Positions 1-4,108 of a stretch of DNA of 5,144 nucleotides are shown here, piece after piece (within the stretch, counting starts at the first letter, position 1; every line of letters begins with the position of its first letter). The translations under genes were made by a program, and so were the position numbers. This stretch comes from Candidatus Jorgensenbacteria bacterium CG23_combo_of_CG06-09_8_20_14_all_54_14 (GTDB lineage Bacteria > Patescibacteriota > Minisyncoccia > UBA6257 > GWB1-50-10): the NCBI GenBank assembly GCA_002772205.1, contig PCRZ01000020.1, positions 1 through 5,144 on the forward strand, given 5' to 3'. Below the pieces are notes generated by a model. The model was not told where the DNA came from. It saw only the letters and a program-made list of their open reading frames with translations, and searched no databases.

Positions 1-62
1 CTCAGCGGCAGAGCACTGCTTTTACACAGCAGGGGCCATAGGTTCGAATCCTATACCGTCCA
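1..62 (+). tRNA. tRNA-Val (anticodon UAC), 5' end cut by window
   Basis: This is the 3' portion of a valine tRNA gene; the 5' acceptor strand lies outside the window. The D-arm is seen as ctc-AGCGGCA-gagc (1-14). The anticodon stem is CTGCT (16-20) pairing with AGCAG (28-32), with the 7-nt loop TTTACAC and anticodon TAC at 23-25. The variable loop is GGGCC (33-37). The T-arm is ATAGG / TTCGAAT / CCTAT (38-54), the acceptor 3' strand is ACCGTCC (55-61), and A62 is the discriminator. No CCA is encoded after A62, so CCA would be added post-transcriptionally. The anticodon loop has the expected U33. Identity follows directly from the anticodon; the missing acceptor half cannot be checked. Confidence 0.93.
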
Positions 63-75
63 CAAAATTTCTAAC

Positions 76-119
76 GGGACAGGCCGAGAAGGCTAGAGGT
101 CCGACTCCTCTGCCGCCCA
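76..119 (+). pseudogene. tRNA 3'-end fragment (T-arm and acceptor 3' strand only)
   Basis: A perfect T-arm is present: AGAGG (95-99), loop TCCGACT (100-106), CCTCT (107-111). It is followed by a 7-nt acceptor-like strand GCCGCCC (112-118) and a discriminator-like A119. A complete tRNA would need GGGCGGC some 65-75 nt upstream, but that region is occupied by tRNA-Val. Upstream there is only GGGACAGGC (76-84), which could pair as GGG/CCC plus GGC/GCC with a bulge, and a small GGCC-GAGAA-GGCT hairpin (82-94). No anticodon arm can be drawn. It is either a decayed or truncated tRNA gene, a tRNA-derived repeat, or an unusual minihelix RNA. The T-arm is clear; its functional status is unknown. Confidence 0.55.
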
Positions 120-125
120 CTTTAA

Positions 126-169
126 GCGGGACACCGAGTATGTCGGGGGTTCGAATCCCTCACCGCGCA
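126..169 (+). pseudogene. second tRNA 3'-end fragment (T-arm and acceptor 3' strand)
   Basis: The T-arm is GGGGG (145-149), consensus loop TTCGAAT (150-156) and CCCTC (157-161, one G-U pair), followed by acceptor-like ACCGCGC (162-168) and A169. The matching 5' strand GCGCGGT is absent; only GCGG (126-129) could pair with CCGC (163-166). A GACA/TGTC hairpin (130-133 with 141-144) with a 7-nt loop CCGAGTA precedes the T-arm. It resembles an anticodon arm reading GAG, but it has four pairs and C where U33 is expected. The module begins like the previous one (CGGGACA), about 52 nt further on. It is best read as a truncated tRNA or tRNA-derived repeat, not a working tRNA. Confidence 0.5.
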
Positions 170-191
170 CAAATTCCCTTACGGGTTTTAT

Positions 192-220
192 TTGACACTG
201 CATTTCCCTGCGCGTATCGT
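192..220 (+). promoter_or_regulatory. Sigma70-type promoter for the DUF458 gene
   Basis: A consensus -35 box TTGACA (192-197) is separated by exactly 17 nt from TATCGT (215-220), which matches the -10 consensus at four of six positions. Transcription would start near 226-228, only about 5-7 nt before the ATG at 233. The purine run AGGGG (221-225), which has Shine-Dalgarno spacing to that ATG, would then lie outside or at the very end of the transcript. Confidence 0.55.
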
Positions 221-232
221 AGGGGCACATAC

Positions 233-715
233 ATGCCCCCGACATTTCACACCTCTTTTGGCCTCGAACTTTCCCTACCGCAGGTCGTGAGGGAAATCGT
301 GCGTTTTATCACCGCGGACCCCACGCGGCGGTACAAAGTGACCATCGGCACGGACTCGGAGCAGAGCCAGTCGCGGATGGCCGACTTCGTGACCGCGATT
401 GTGGTGCACCGCGTGGGGAACGGCGGCCGCTACTTCTGGCGCCGCACGAAGCTCGGAAAATTTCACACGCTCCGCGACCGTATTATCAAAGAGGTTTTAA
501 TCTCGCTTGAAGCGGCTGAGTCGCTCCTCACGCTCCTCCGCACCGAGGCGAAACACCTTGATTGGAGCTTTGAGGTTCACGCAGATGTCGGCGAGAACGG
601 CGAGACCAAGGTGCTCATCCAGGAGGTGGTGGGGATGATTCGCGCGAACAATTATGAGGCGAGAACGAAACCAGATAGCTACGCGGCCTCCAAGGTGGCG
701 GATAGGCATGTGTAA
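233..715 (+). CDS. DUF458 / YkuK-type RNase H-like protein
   Basis: A 160-residue protein that I recognise as the DUF458 family (RNase H-like fold, Bacillus YkuK type). What is seen: the IGTDSEQ strand with D41, a conserved central region with KFHTLRDRI (76-84), HADVGENGETK (116-126) with D118, and a C-terminal signature EVVGMIRANNYEARTKPDSY followed by AASKVADRH with D157. The acidic residues D41, D118 and D157 could form an RNase H-like metal site; the family's substrate is not established, so a nuclease role is inferred. The length is close to that expected for the family. The ATG at 233 is chosen over the in-frame ATG at 140 because the latter would translate the tRNA-like DNA and lies upstream of the promoter. 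AGGGG (221-225) is a possible ribosome site. The gene is G+C-rich, like glyA. Confidence 0.85.
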   Translation: MPPTFHTSFGLELSLPQVVREIVRFITADPTRRYKVTIGTDSEQSQSRMADFVTAIVVHRVGNGGRYFWRRTKLGKFHTLRDRIIKEVLISLEAAESLLTLLRTEAKHLDWSFEVHADVGENGETKVLIQEVVGMIRANNYEARTKPDSYAASKVADRHV

Positions 716-720
716 CAAGT

Positions 721-796
721 AACTAACAACAAATAACTAATAACTTATAACGAACTGAATAAGTTTTTAGTTGTAAGTTTTTAGTTTTAAGTTAAT
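721..796 (+). repeat. A/T-rich direct repeats and weak hairpin in spacer
   Basis: The spacer between the DUF458 and exonuclease genes is made of TAAC/AAC and AAGTT words. The 12-mer AAGTTTTTAGTT occurs at 761-772 and again at 775-786 (14-nt period), followed by a third partial AAGTT. AACTTATAAC (742-751) can pair with GTTGTAAGTT (770-779) with one G-U, and T-rich sequence follows, so it may act as a weak terminator for the DUF458 gene. The same AAGTTTTAAGTTTTAAGTT-like words occur, in the opposite orientation, inside glyA. Confidence 0.5.
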
Positions 797-798
797 TT

Positions 799-1368
799 AT
801 GACTGATAAATTAGTTTTTGACATTGAAACAAAAAACACTTTTGACGACGTGGGGGGTCAGAAGTACGTGCGCGACCTCTCGGTATCGGTAGTGGGGGTT
901 TACTCCTACGCGCAGGATAGGTACCTCATATTTGATGAGCACGAATTGAACAAGCTGAACAAGCTTTTTCAGGACGCGTATCTCCTCGTCGGTTTCTCCA
1001 GCAAGCGGTTTGACATTCCGGTGCTTGAGAAACATTTCACATTCAACGCCTCGGCCATTCCGCACTTTGACATTTTGGAGGAGGTGGAGAAAAGCTACGG
1101 CCGCCGCGTGGGCCTCGGGGTGATCGCGGAAGCGAATCTTGGGGCGGGGAAAAGCGCCAGTGGGCTCCAGGCAATTGAATTTTACAAACAGGGCGAGATG
1201 AACAAACTCAAGGAATATTGCCTCCAGGACGTAAAGCTCACGAAAGGGCTCTACGAGCTCATAAAGAAACAGGGGTATCTCTGGATCCCCCAGCGCGACG
1301 TGCCCCAGATGGCCAAGGTGACCATCAACTGGAATGAGCCCTCGCCGCCCCTCGCGCGTCTGCTATAA
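799..1368 (+). CDS. YprB-like DEDDy 3'-5' exonuclease (RNase H-like)
   Basis: A 189-residue protein with the DnaQ-like / PolB-exonuclease-related fold (YprB, RNase_H_2 type). Motifs in order: Exo I FDIET with D8 and E10; Exo II around LVGFSSKRFDIPVL with D72; HFDILEEV with D91; and Exo III YCLQDV with Y140 and D144, the YxxxD spacing of the DEDDy subgroup. The full set of metal-binding carboxylates is present, so an active 3'-5' exonuclease is likely; whether it prefers RNA or DNA cannot be told. The protein is a stand-alone domain with no helicase or polymerase fused. The ATG at 799 has no Shine-Dalgarno sequence, only A/T repeat upstream. The TAA stop lies inside the extended -10 box of the next promoter. 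Confidence 0.85.
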   Translation: MTDKLVFDIETKNTFDDVGGQKYVRDLSVSVVGVYSYAQDRYLIFDEHELNKLNKLFQDAYLLVGFSSKRFDIPVLEKHFTFNASAIPHFDILEEVEKSYGRRVGLGVIAEANLGAGKSASGLQAIEFYKQGEMNKLKEYCLQDVKLTKGLYELIKKQGYLWIPQRDVPQMAKVTINWNEPSPPLARLL

Positions 1369-1369
1369 T
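1361..1369 (+). promoter_or_regulatory. Extended -10 promoter (TGcTATAAT) overlapping a stop codon
   Basis: TG (1361-1362), one base, then a perfect TATAAT (1364-1369) form an extended -10 element; no -35 box is visible. An ATG lies 6 nt after the box, at 1376, where a leaderless transcript would begin. If the 120-bp element at 1381-1500 is an insertion, this promoter originally sat directly in front of the membrane-protein gene that now starts at 1501. Confidence 0.5.
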
Positions 1370-1380
1370 CATAGTATGGA

Positions 1381-1500
1381 TCCCGTTAGAGACAATCAAA
1401 GTATCTGATATGCAATTCGTTATTTATAGAAACAGAAAATTAGTTGGCGGTAAAAGGGCCGTTGCGTCACGGTCGCCTGTGGTGACCTGTCTCTAACGGG
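1381..1500. mobile_element. MITE-like 120-bp insertion with inverted repeats and 5-bp duplication
   Basis: ATCCCGTTAGAGACA (1380-1394) is perfectly inverted at 1488-1502, giving a 15-bp inverted repeat around 93 bp. The pentamer ATGGA is directly repeated immediately outside, at 1376-1380 and 1501-1505, as expected of a target duplication around a 120-bp element; the outermost A/T pair is shared between the two readings. Inside are an A/T-rich left part and a G/C-rich right part with a GGTCGCC-TGT-GGTGACC hairpin (1471-1487, one G-U). No transposase is encoded, so it would be non-autonomous. Alternatively the repeat arms are a long-range RNA stem in the leader of the downstream gene. The inverted repeat and duplication are seen directly; mobility is inferred. 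Confidence 0.55.
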
Positions 1501-1791
1501 ATGGAGAATCTAAAGAAAAACAGAATTTTCCTCATCGCGTTCGTGGCAGTGATGGTGGCGGGTCTCGTGGCCGCCTACGCGCCCTCCATATTTGCGCCGC
1601 CGCCGCTCTATGGGGAGCCATCCGAACCGCCCGCGAGCACCGATCTGAAAGAGGTGTTCCCCTCATCATCCGCCACATCCACGCCCACCTCGACTCCCCG
1701 CACCGACGCCGTTCCCGCCACGCAGGGGTTCTCCGGTTTGAGCGAGGAGGGCCAATCGCTCAAGGATTTGGATTTGCTGTTGGGGGAGTAA
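1501..1791 (+). CDS. Small membrane-anchored protein with Ser/Thr/Pro-rich tail
   Basis: A 96-residue protein that I do not recognise as a named family. It has a basic N-terminus (KKNR, 5-8), one hydrophobic segment of about 20 residues (about 9-29, IFLIAFVAVMVAGLVAAY), then a low-complexity linker rich in Pro, Ser and Thr (about 33-75, with TSTPTSTP), and an acidic, leucine-rich end (SLKDLDLLLGE). This suggests a single-pass protein with its short tail outside the cell, or an uncleaved signal anchor; AYA at 25-27 is followed by proline, which disfavours signal peptidase cleavage, and no lipobox cysteine is present. The ATG at 1501 lies in the right end of the 120-bp element and has no Shine-Dalgarno site. 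Its function is unknown; a surface or envelope role is inferred only from topology. Confidence 0.65.
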   Translation: MENLKKNRIFLIAFVAVMVAGLVAAYAPSIFAPPPLYGEPSEPPASTDLKEVFPSSSATSTPTSTPRTDAVPATQGFSGLSEEGQSLKDLDLLLGE

Positions 1792-1883
1792 ACAGAAATT
1801 CAGAATTTTACATGTTTTTTTACTATTATACTATATAGGCAAGCATAGTTAGTTGACTCTCTTGATTTGTTTGTAATAAGCTG

Positions 1884-1892
1884 TGTTATACT
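1884..1892 (+). promoter_or_regulatory. Extended -10 promoter of the DUF5678/protease operon
   Basis: TG-T-TATACT (1884-1892) is an extended -10 with five of six bases of the TATAAT consensus. The ATG at 1900 follows after 7 nt, so the mRNA would start at or within a base or two of the start codon. TTGACT (1853-1858) and TTGATT (1862-1867) are upstream but at non-ideal distances. The spacer 1792-1883 is otherwise A/T-rich with no other gene. Confidence 0.5.
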
Positions 1893-1899
1893 AAAAAAG

Positions 1900-2112
1900 A
1901 TGAGAAATATTAAAGAAGCAACAAAGGGCCGCAGTTTTGCTGCCCTGACAAAAAAATATGAGAACAAATGGGTTGCTTTATCCGCGGACTACAAAAAGGT
2001 ATTAGCAACCGGAGCTTCCTTAGGAGCTGTTCTAAAGGAAGCTAAACAGCAGGAAAAGGTGGTTGTAAAAATTCTTCCCCAAGCGGGCTATGTCCCCACT
2101 TCTTTCAAATGA
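1900..2112 (+). CDS. DUF5678 family small protein
   Basis: A 70-residue, lysine-rich protein resembling DUF5678. The recognisable core is KKYENKWVALSADYKKVLATG (19-39, W24), a helix SLGAVLKEAKQQ (40-51), a strand VVVKILP (54-60) and a YVPTSF end. The family has no established function; in other genomes it is often next to or fused with aspartic-protease-like genes (recollection, not checked here). The ATG at 1900 is preferred to the upstream in-frame TTG at 1867, because the TTG would place coding sequence over the promoter. Its TGA stop overlaps the ATG of the protease gene as ATGA, so the two are translationally coupled. It has no signal peptide or membrane segment, so it is cytoplasmic. 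Its DNA is more A/T-rich than that of glyA or folD. It may be the substrate, regulator or antitoxin-like partner of the protease (inference). Confidence 0.75.
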   Translation: MRNIKEATKGRSFAALTKKYENKWVALSADYKKVLATGASLGAVLKEAKQQEKVVVKILPQAGYVPTSFK

Positions 2113-2537
2113 GGTTTCAGTATTGGCCGGCGGTTGGGACTTTTGATTCGAGGGGGAAGTTGGTAAAGAGGCCAATTTTGGAATTAGAACTCATAGGCGA
2201 GAAGGGAGCAAGTATAAGCACTATCGGTGTGGTGGATTCTGGCGCGGATACAACCACCCTCAATATCCAGTTTGCTAAGGCGTTGAATATAAAATTGGAG
2301 GAATCGAAAACAAAGGAGATTATAGGCATTGGGGATGGCAAGGTAAAAGTGTATCTTGGGAAAATTCGTTTTAAAATAAAGCACACAGAGGAAGAAATTG
2401 AAGTTCCAGCGTGGTACGTAGATAGCGACAATGTGAATTTTCTGATAGGACAGGAAGTTTTCTTTGATACTTACCGGATAAAGTTTGAAAAAGATCACGA
2501 TTCTTTTGAGATTGTAAGTTCCCGCAGAGGTAGGTAG
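2109..2537 (+). CDS. Retropepsin-like (clan AA) aspartic protease
   Basis: A 142-residue, single-domain retropepsin-like protein. The catalytic triplet sits in VVDSGADTTTLN (D43-S44-G45), with A46 and T48-T49 as in retropepsins. A flap-like hairpin GIGDGKVKVYLG follows (73-84), and the second hydrophobic-hydrophobic-Gly element is NFLIGQEVFFD (110-120), matching the usual ILGxD region. Only one catalytic Asp motif is present, so an active enzyme would be a homodimer. It has no signal peptide or membrane anchor, so it would act in the cytoplasm. It starts at the ATG overlapping the DUF5678 stop and has no Shine-Dalgarno site, so coupled translation is expected. A strong terminator follows 14 nt after the stop. 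It is A/T-rich relative to the flanking housekeeping genes, suggesting acquisition with its partner. The fold and active site are convincing; its substrate is unknown. Confidence 0.8.
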   Translation: MRFQYWPAVGTFDSRGKLVKRPILELELIGEKGASISTIGVVDSGADTTTLNIQFAKALNIKLEESKTKEIIGIGDGKVKVYLGKIRFKIKHTEEEIEVPAWYVDSDNVNFLIGQEVFFDTYRIKFEKDHDSFEIVSSRRGR

Positions 2538-2550
2538 AAAAATAGGATTC

Positions 2551-2577
2551 AAAAACCCGCATTTGGAGCGGGTTTTT
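2551..2577 (+). terminator. Strong intrinsic terminator after the protease gene
   Basis: AAAAACCCGC (2551-2560) pairs perfectly with GCGGGTTTTT (2568-2577) around a 7-nt loop. The stem has five G-C pairs next to the loop and ends in a T5 tract. It closes the DUF5678/protease unit and could also act on the opposite strand because of the A5 tract. Confidence 0.85.
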
Positions 2578-2601
2578 AGTATGTTGACTTATTTAAATAT
2601 T

Positions 2602-2721
2602 ATGGGACGAAATAAAGTGGTATCTCCTTCTGAAGGCGTAGGCGCGGAATATGTTATTTTCATGGGCTCCCACGCACGGGAGCCTTTTGTATTTCTGGAA
2701 TATCCGGTGACGTTGGGGTAA
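2602..2721 (+). CDS. Possible 39-residue ORF upstream of glyA
   Basis: An open frame of 39 codons begins with ATG at 2602 (MGRNKVVSPSEG...) and ends with TAA at 2719-2721, nine bases before the glyA GTG. I do not recognise the product; it contains EYVIFMGSH and FVFLEY stretches and no clear domain. It has no Shine-Dalgarno site, but A/T-rich sequence precedes it, as with other starts here. A terminator-like hairpin (2665-2684) lies inside it, which argues either against coding or for a leader-peptide role. The spacer 2578-2730 holds nothing else recognisable. Confidence 0.22.
   Translation: MGRNKVVSPSEGVGAEYVIFMGSHAREPFVFLEYPVTLG
2665..2688 (+). terminator. Terminator-like hairpin in the glyA leader (possible attenuator)
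   Basis: GGCTCCC (2665-2671) pairs perfectly with GGGAGCC (2678-2684) around ACGCAC and is followed by TTTTGTATTT. It lies 47 nt before the glyA start. Because a stronger terminator already closes the preceding operon, this one may attenuate transcription into glyA, or be a second insulating terminator with the glyA promoter downstream of it. No alternative antiterminator pairing or known riboswitch was recognised. Confidence 0.55.
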
Positions 2722-2730
2722 GGTTAGAGC

Positions 2731-3942
2731 GTGATAGATAAGGCGGTCGAAAAACTCATCAAACGCGAGGAGGCGCGCCAAAAGCGCGTGATAAACCTCA
2801 TTGCGTCGGAGAATTTTGTCTCCGACGACGTGCTCCGCGCGCTCGGGTCTGTGTTCACCAACAAGTATGCCGAGGGGTACCCGGGCGCGCGCTACTATGG
2901 CGGGAACGAGGTGGTGGACGAGTTGGAAAATATAGTGAAGGCACGCGCCCTCAAACTCTTTGCGCTTAACCCTTTGCGCTGGGCGGTAAATGTCCAGCCG
3001 CTCTCCGGCTCCCCCGCAAATCTTGCGGTCTACCACGCCTTAGTACCCGTTGGCGAAAAGATCATGGGTATGCGCCTGGACATGGGCGGCCACCTCACCC
3101 ACGGCCACAAGGTGAGCGTTACCGGCAAATTATGGACGCAGGTTCCCTATGGTGTGGACAGAAAAACGGAACGATTGGACTATAACGCACTTCTAAAATT
3201 GGCGAAGCGCGAAAAACCAAAACTTATTGTGACCGGTTACACCGCTTATCCGCGCACCATAGATTTCAAAAAATTCAGAAAAATTGCCGACGCGGTAGTT
3301 TACCCTGAGTTACATCGAAGGGGTGCGATTCTCATGGTGGATATGTCCCACTTCGCGGGCCTCGTCGCTGGCCGCGCATACCCCTCCCCTTTCAAGTATG
3401 CCGACGTGGTTACGACCACGACGCACAAAACGCTCCGCGGGCCGCGGGCGGCGCTTATCTTCTCAAACTTAAAACTTAAAACTTACGACAAAAAACGTTC
3501 AATCGCAGAGGCGATTGACAAAGCCGTCTTCCCCGGCCTCCAAGGTGGTCCCCATGAGAACGCCATTGCGGCGGTTGGGGTAGCGCTCCGCGAAGCCGCT
3601 CAACCGAGTTTTAGAAAATATTCCCGGCAGGTGGTCAAGAATGCGCGGGCGCTCGCGGAGGAATTGAGAAAACTTGGCTGGCGTGTGGTCTCCGGCGGCA
3701 CGGACACCCACCTCCTCCTCGTGGATACAATGTCGCGGGGGATGAGTGGCAAAGTGGCGAGTGAAAAGCTGGAGCGTGCGGGCATCATCGTGAACAAGAA
3801 CACTATCCCCTACGATGCGCGGAAGCCAACCGACCCCTCCGGCATCCGCTTGGGTACACCAGCCGTGACCACGCGCGGGATGAAGGAGAAGGACATGCGG
3901 GCGCTCGCGTACCGCATCAATAAAGTGTTAAAGAGCGTGTAA
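2731..3942 (+). CDS. glyA: Serine hydroxymethyltransferase
   Basis: GlyA, the PLP enzyme that converts serine and tetrahydrofolate to glycine and 5,10-methylene-THF in the cytoplasm. It has 403 residues (E. coli 417). Landmarks: LIASENF (23-29), TNKYAEGYPGARYYGG (43-58) with E48 and Y56, NVQPLSGSPANLAVY (87-101), GGHLTHG (119-125) with the cofactor-stacking His, MVDMSHFAGLVAG (202-214), TTTTHKTLRGPR (228-239) with the PLP-binding K233, FPGLQGGPHEN (267-277), and GIRLGTPAVTTRG (371-383) with the substrate-carboxylate R373. It starts with GTG; AAGG (2720-2723) at about 7 nt is a plausible ribosome site. Residues about 246-255 (NLKLKTYDKK) are encoded by a 7-bp tandem repeat and add about six residues compared with E. 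coli between GPR and AVFPG. folD follows, consistent with a one-carbon metabolism pair. Confidence 0.96.
   Translation: MIDKAVEKLIKREEARQKRVINLIASENFVSDDVLRALGSVFTNKYAEGYPGARYYGGNEVVDELENIVKARALKLFALNPLRWAVNVQPLSGSPANLAVYHALVPVGEKIMGMRLDMGGHLTHGHKVSVTGKLWTQVPYGVDRKTERLDYNALLKLAKREKPKLIVTGYTAYPRTIDFKKFRKIADAVVYPELHRRGAILMVDMSHFAGLVAGRAYPSPFKYADVVTTTTHKTLRGPRAALIFSNLKLKTYDKKRSIAEAIDKAVFPGLQGGPHENAIAAVGVALREAAQPSFRKYSRQVVKNARALAEELRKLGWRVVSGGTDTHLLLVDTMSRGMSGKVASEKLERAGIIVNKNTIPYDARKPTDPSGIRLGTPAVTTRGMKEKDMRALAYRINKVLKSV
3467..3487 (+). repeat. 7-bp tandem repeat inside glyA
   Basis: ACTTAAA, ACTTAAA and ACTTACG stand in tandem within G/C-rich coding sequence and encode part of residues 246-255. 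The words match, in inverse orientation, the A/T repeats in the 721-796 spacer. The segment lies in a loop region between the PLP lysine motif and AVFPG, where extra length would be tolerated. Confidence 0.6.
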
Positions 3943-4108
3943 ATTCTAAGCTCCAAGCACCAAATTTCAAATAAACTCCAATAACCAAAATTCTCCGCCG
4001 AAAGCGGATCCGCCTCCGGCGGAAAAACGCAAAGCAGTTTTCCTATTTCGGCCATTGAGATTTGAATATTATTTGTGATTTGGAATTTGGATTTTGGAAT
4101 TTGAAACC
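3943..4108. repeat. Composite repeat spacer with palindromic G/C core between glyA and folD
   Basis: Nearly the whole spacer is repeat-like. The left arm is built from CCAAAT/CAAATAA/CCAATAACC words (3953-3990) and the right arm from their approximate complements, TTTGTGATTTGGAATTTGG and related words (4070-4105). The core (3994-4023) has TCCGCC pairing with GGCGGA, an internal perfect palindrome GCGGATCCGC (4004-4013), and a CCGCC-TCC-GGCGG hairpin (4010-4022). The arms could fold back over the core. No T-tract follows on the + strand, so it is not a convincing terminator. It resembles a REP/BIME-like interspersed element; copy number is not testable here. Confidence 0.5.

Noticed and set aside
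130..144. GACA/TGTC hairpin as the anticodon arm of tRNA-Leu(GAG)
   Set aside because: The stem has only four pairs, position 33 is C rather than U, there is no D-arm, acceptor 5' strand or class II variable arm.
140..232. Upstream in-frame ATG at 140 for the DUF458 gene
   Set aside because: It would translate the tRNA-like T-arm and acceptor sequence and lies upstream of the promoter; the protein family begins around the ATG at 233.
721..796. Regular A/T repeats as a CRISPR-like array
   Set aside because: Repeat units are 12 bp with 2-nt gaps, with no unique spacers of 25-40 bp and no cas genes.
1867..1899. TTG start 11 codons upstream for the DUF5678 gene
   Set aside because: The added residues are encoded by the extended -10 promoter region and do not look like family sequence.
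2584..2612. TTGACT at 2584 as a -35 box for the 39-codon ORF or glyA
   Set aside because: No acceptable -10 hexamer lies 16-18 nt downstream; TATTAT at 2598-2603 is far too close.
2578..2730. Glycine riboswitch or T-box ahead of glyA
   Set aside because: No tandem glycine-aptamer core, T-box motif or specifier stem could be recognised; only a simple hairpin is present.
2593..3036. 147-codon open frame on the - strand
   Set aside because: It is a mirror of the glyA coding sequence and leader with no recognisable domain; GlyA is certain on the + strand. The other - strand frames over folD, the protease and DUF458 are rejected for the same reason.
4094..4108. TTG start five codons upstream for folD
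   Set aside because: It lies in the A/T spacer repeat; MIIDGKKI from the ATG at 4109 is the normal FolD beginning.
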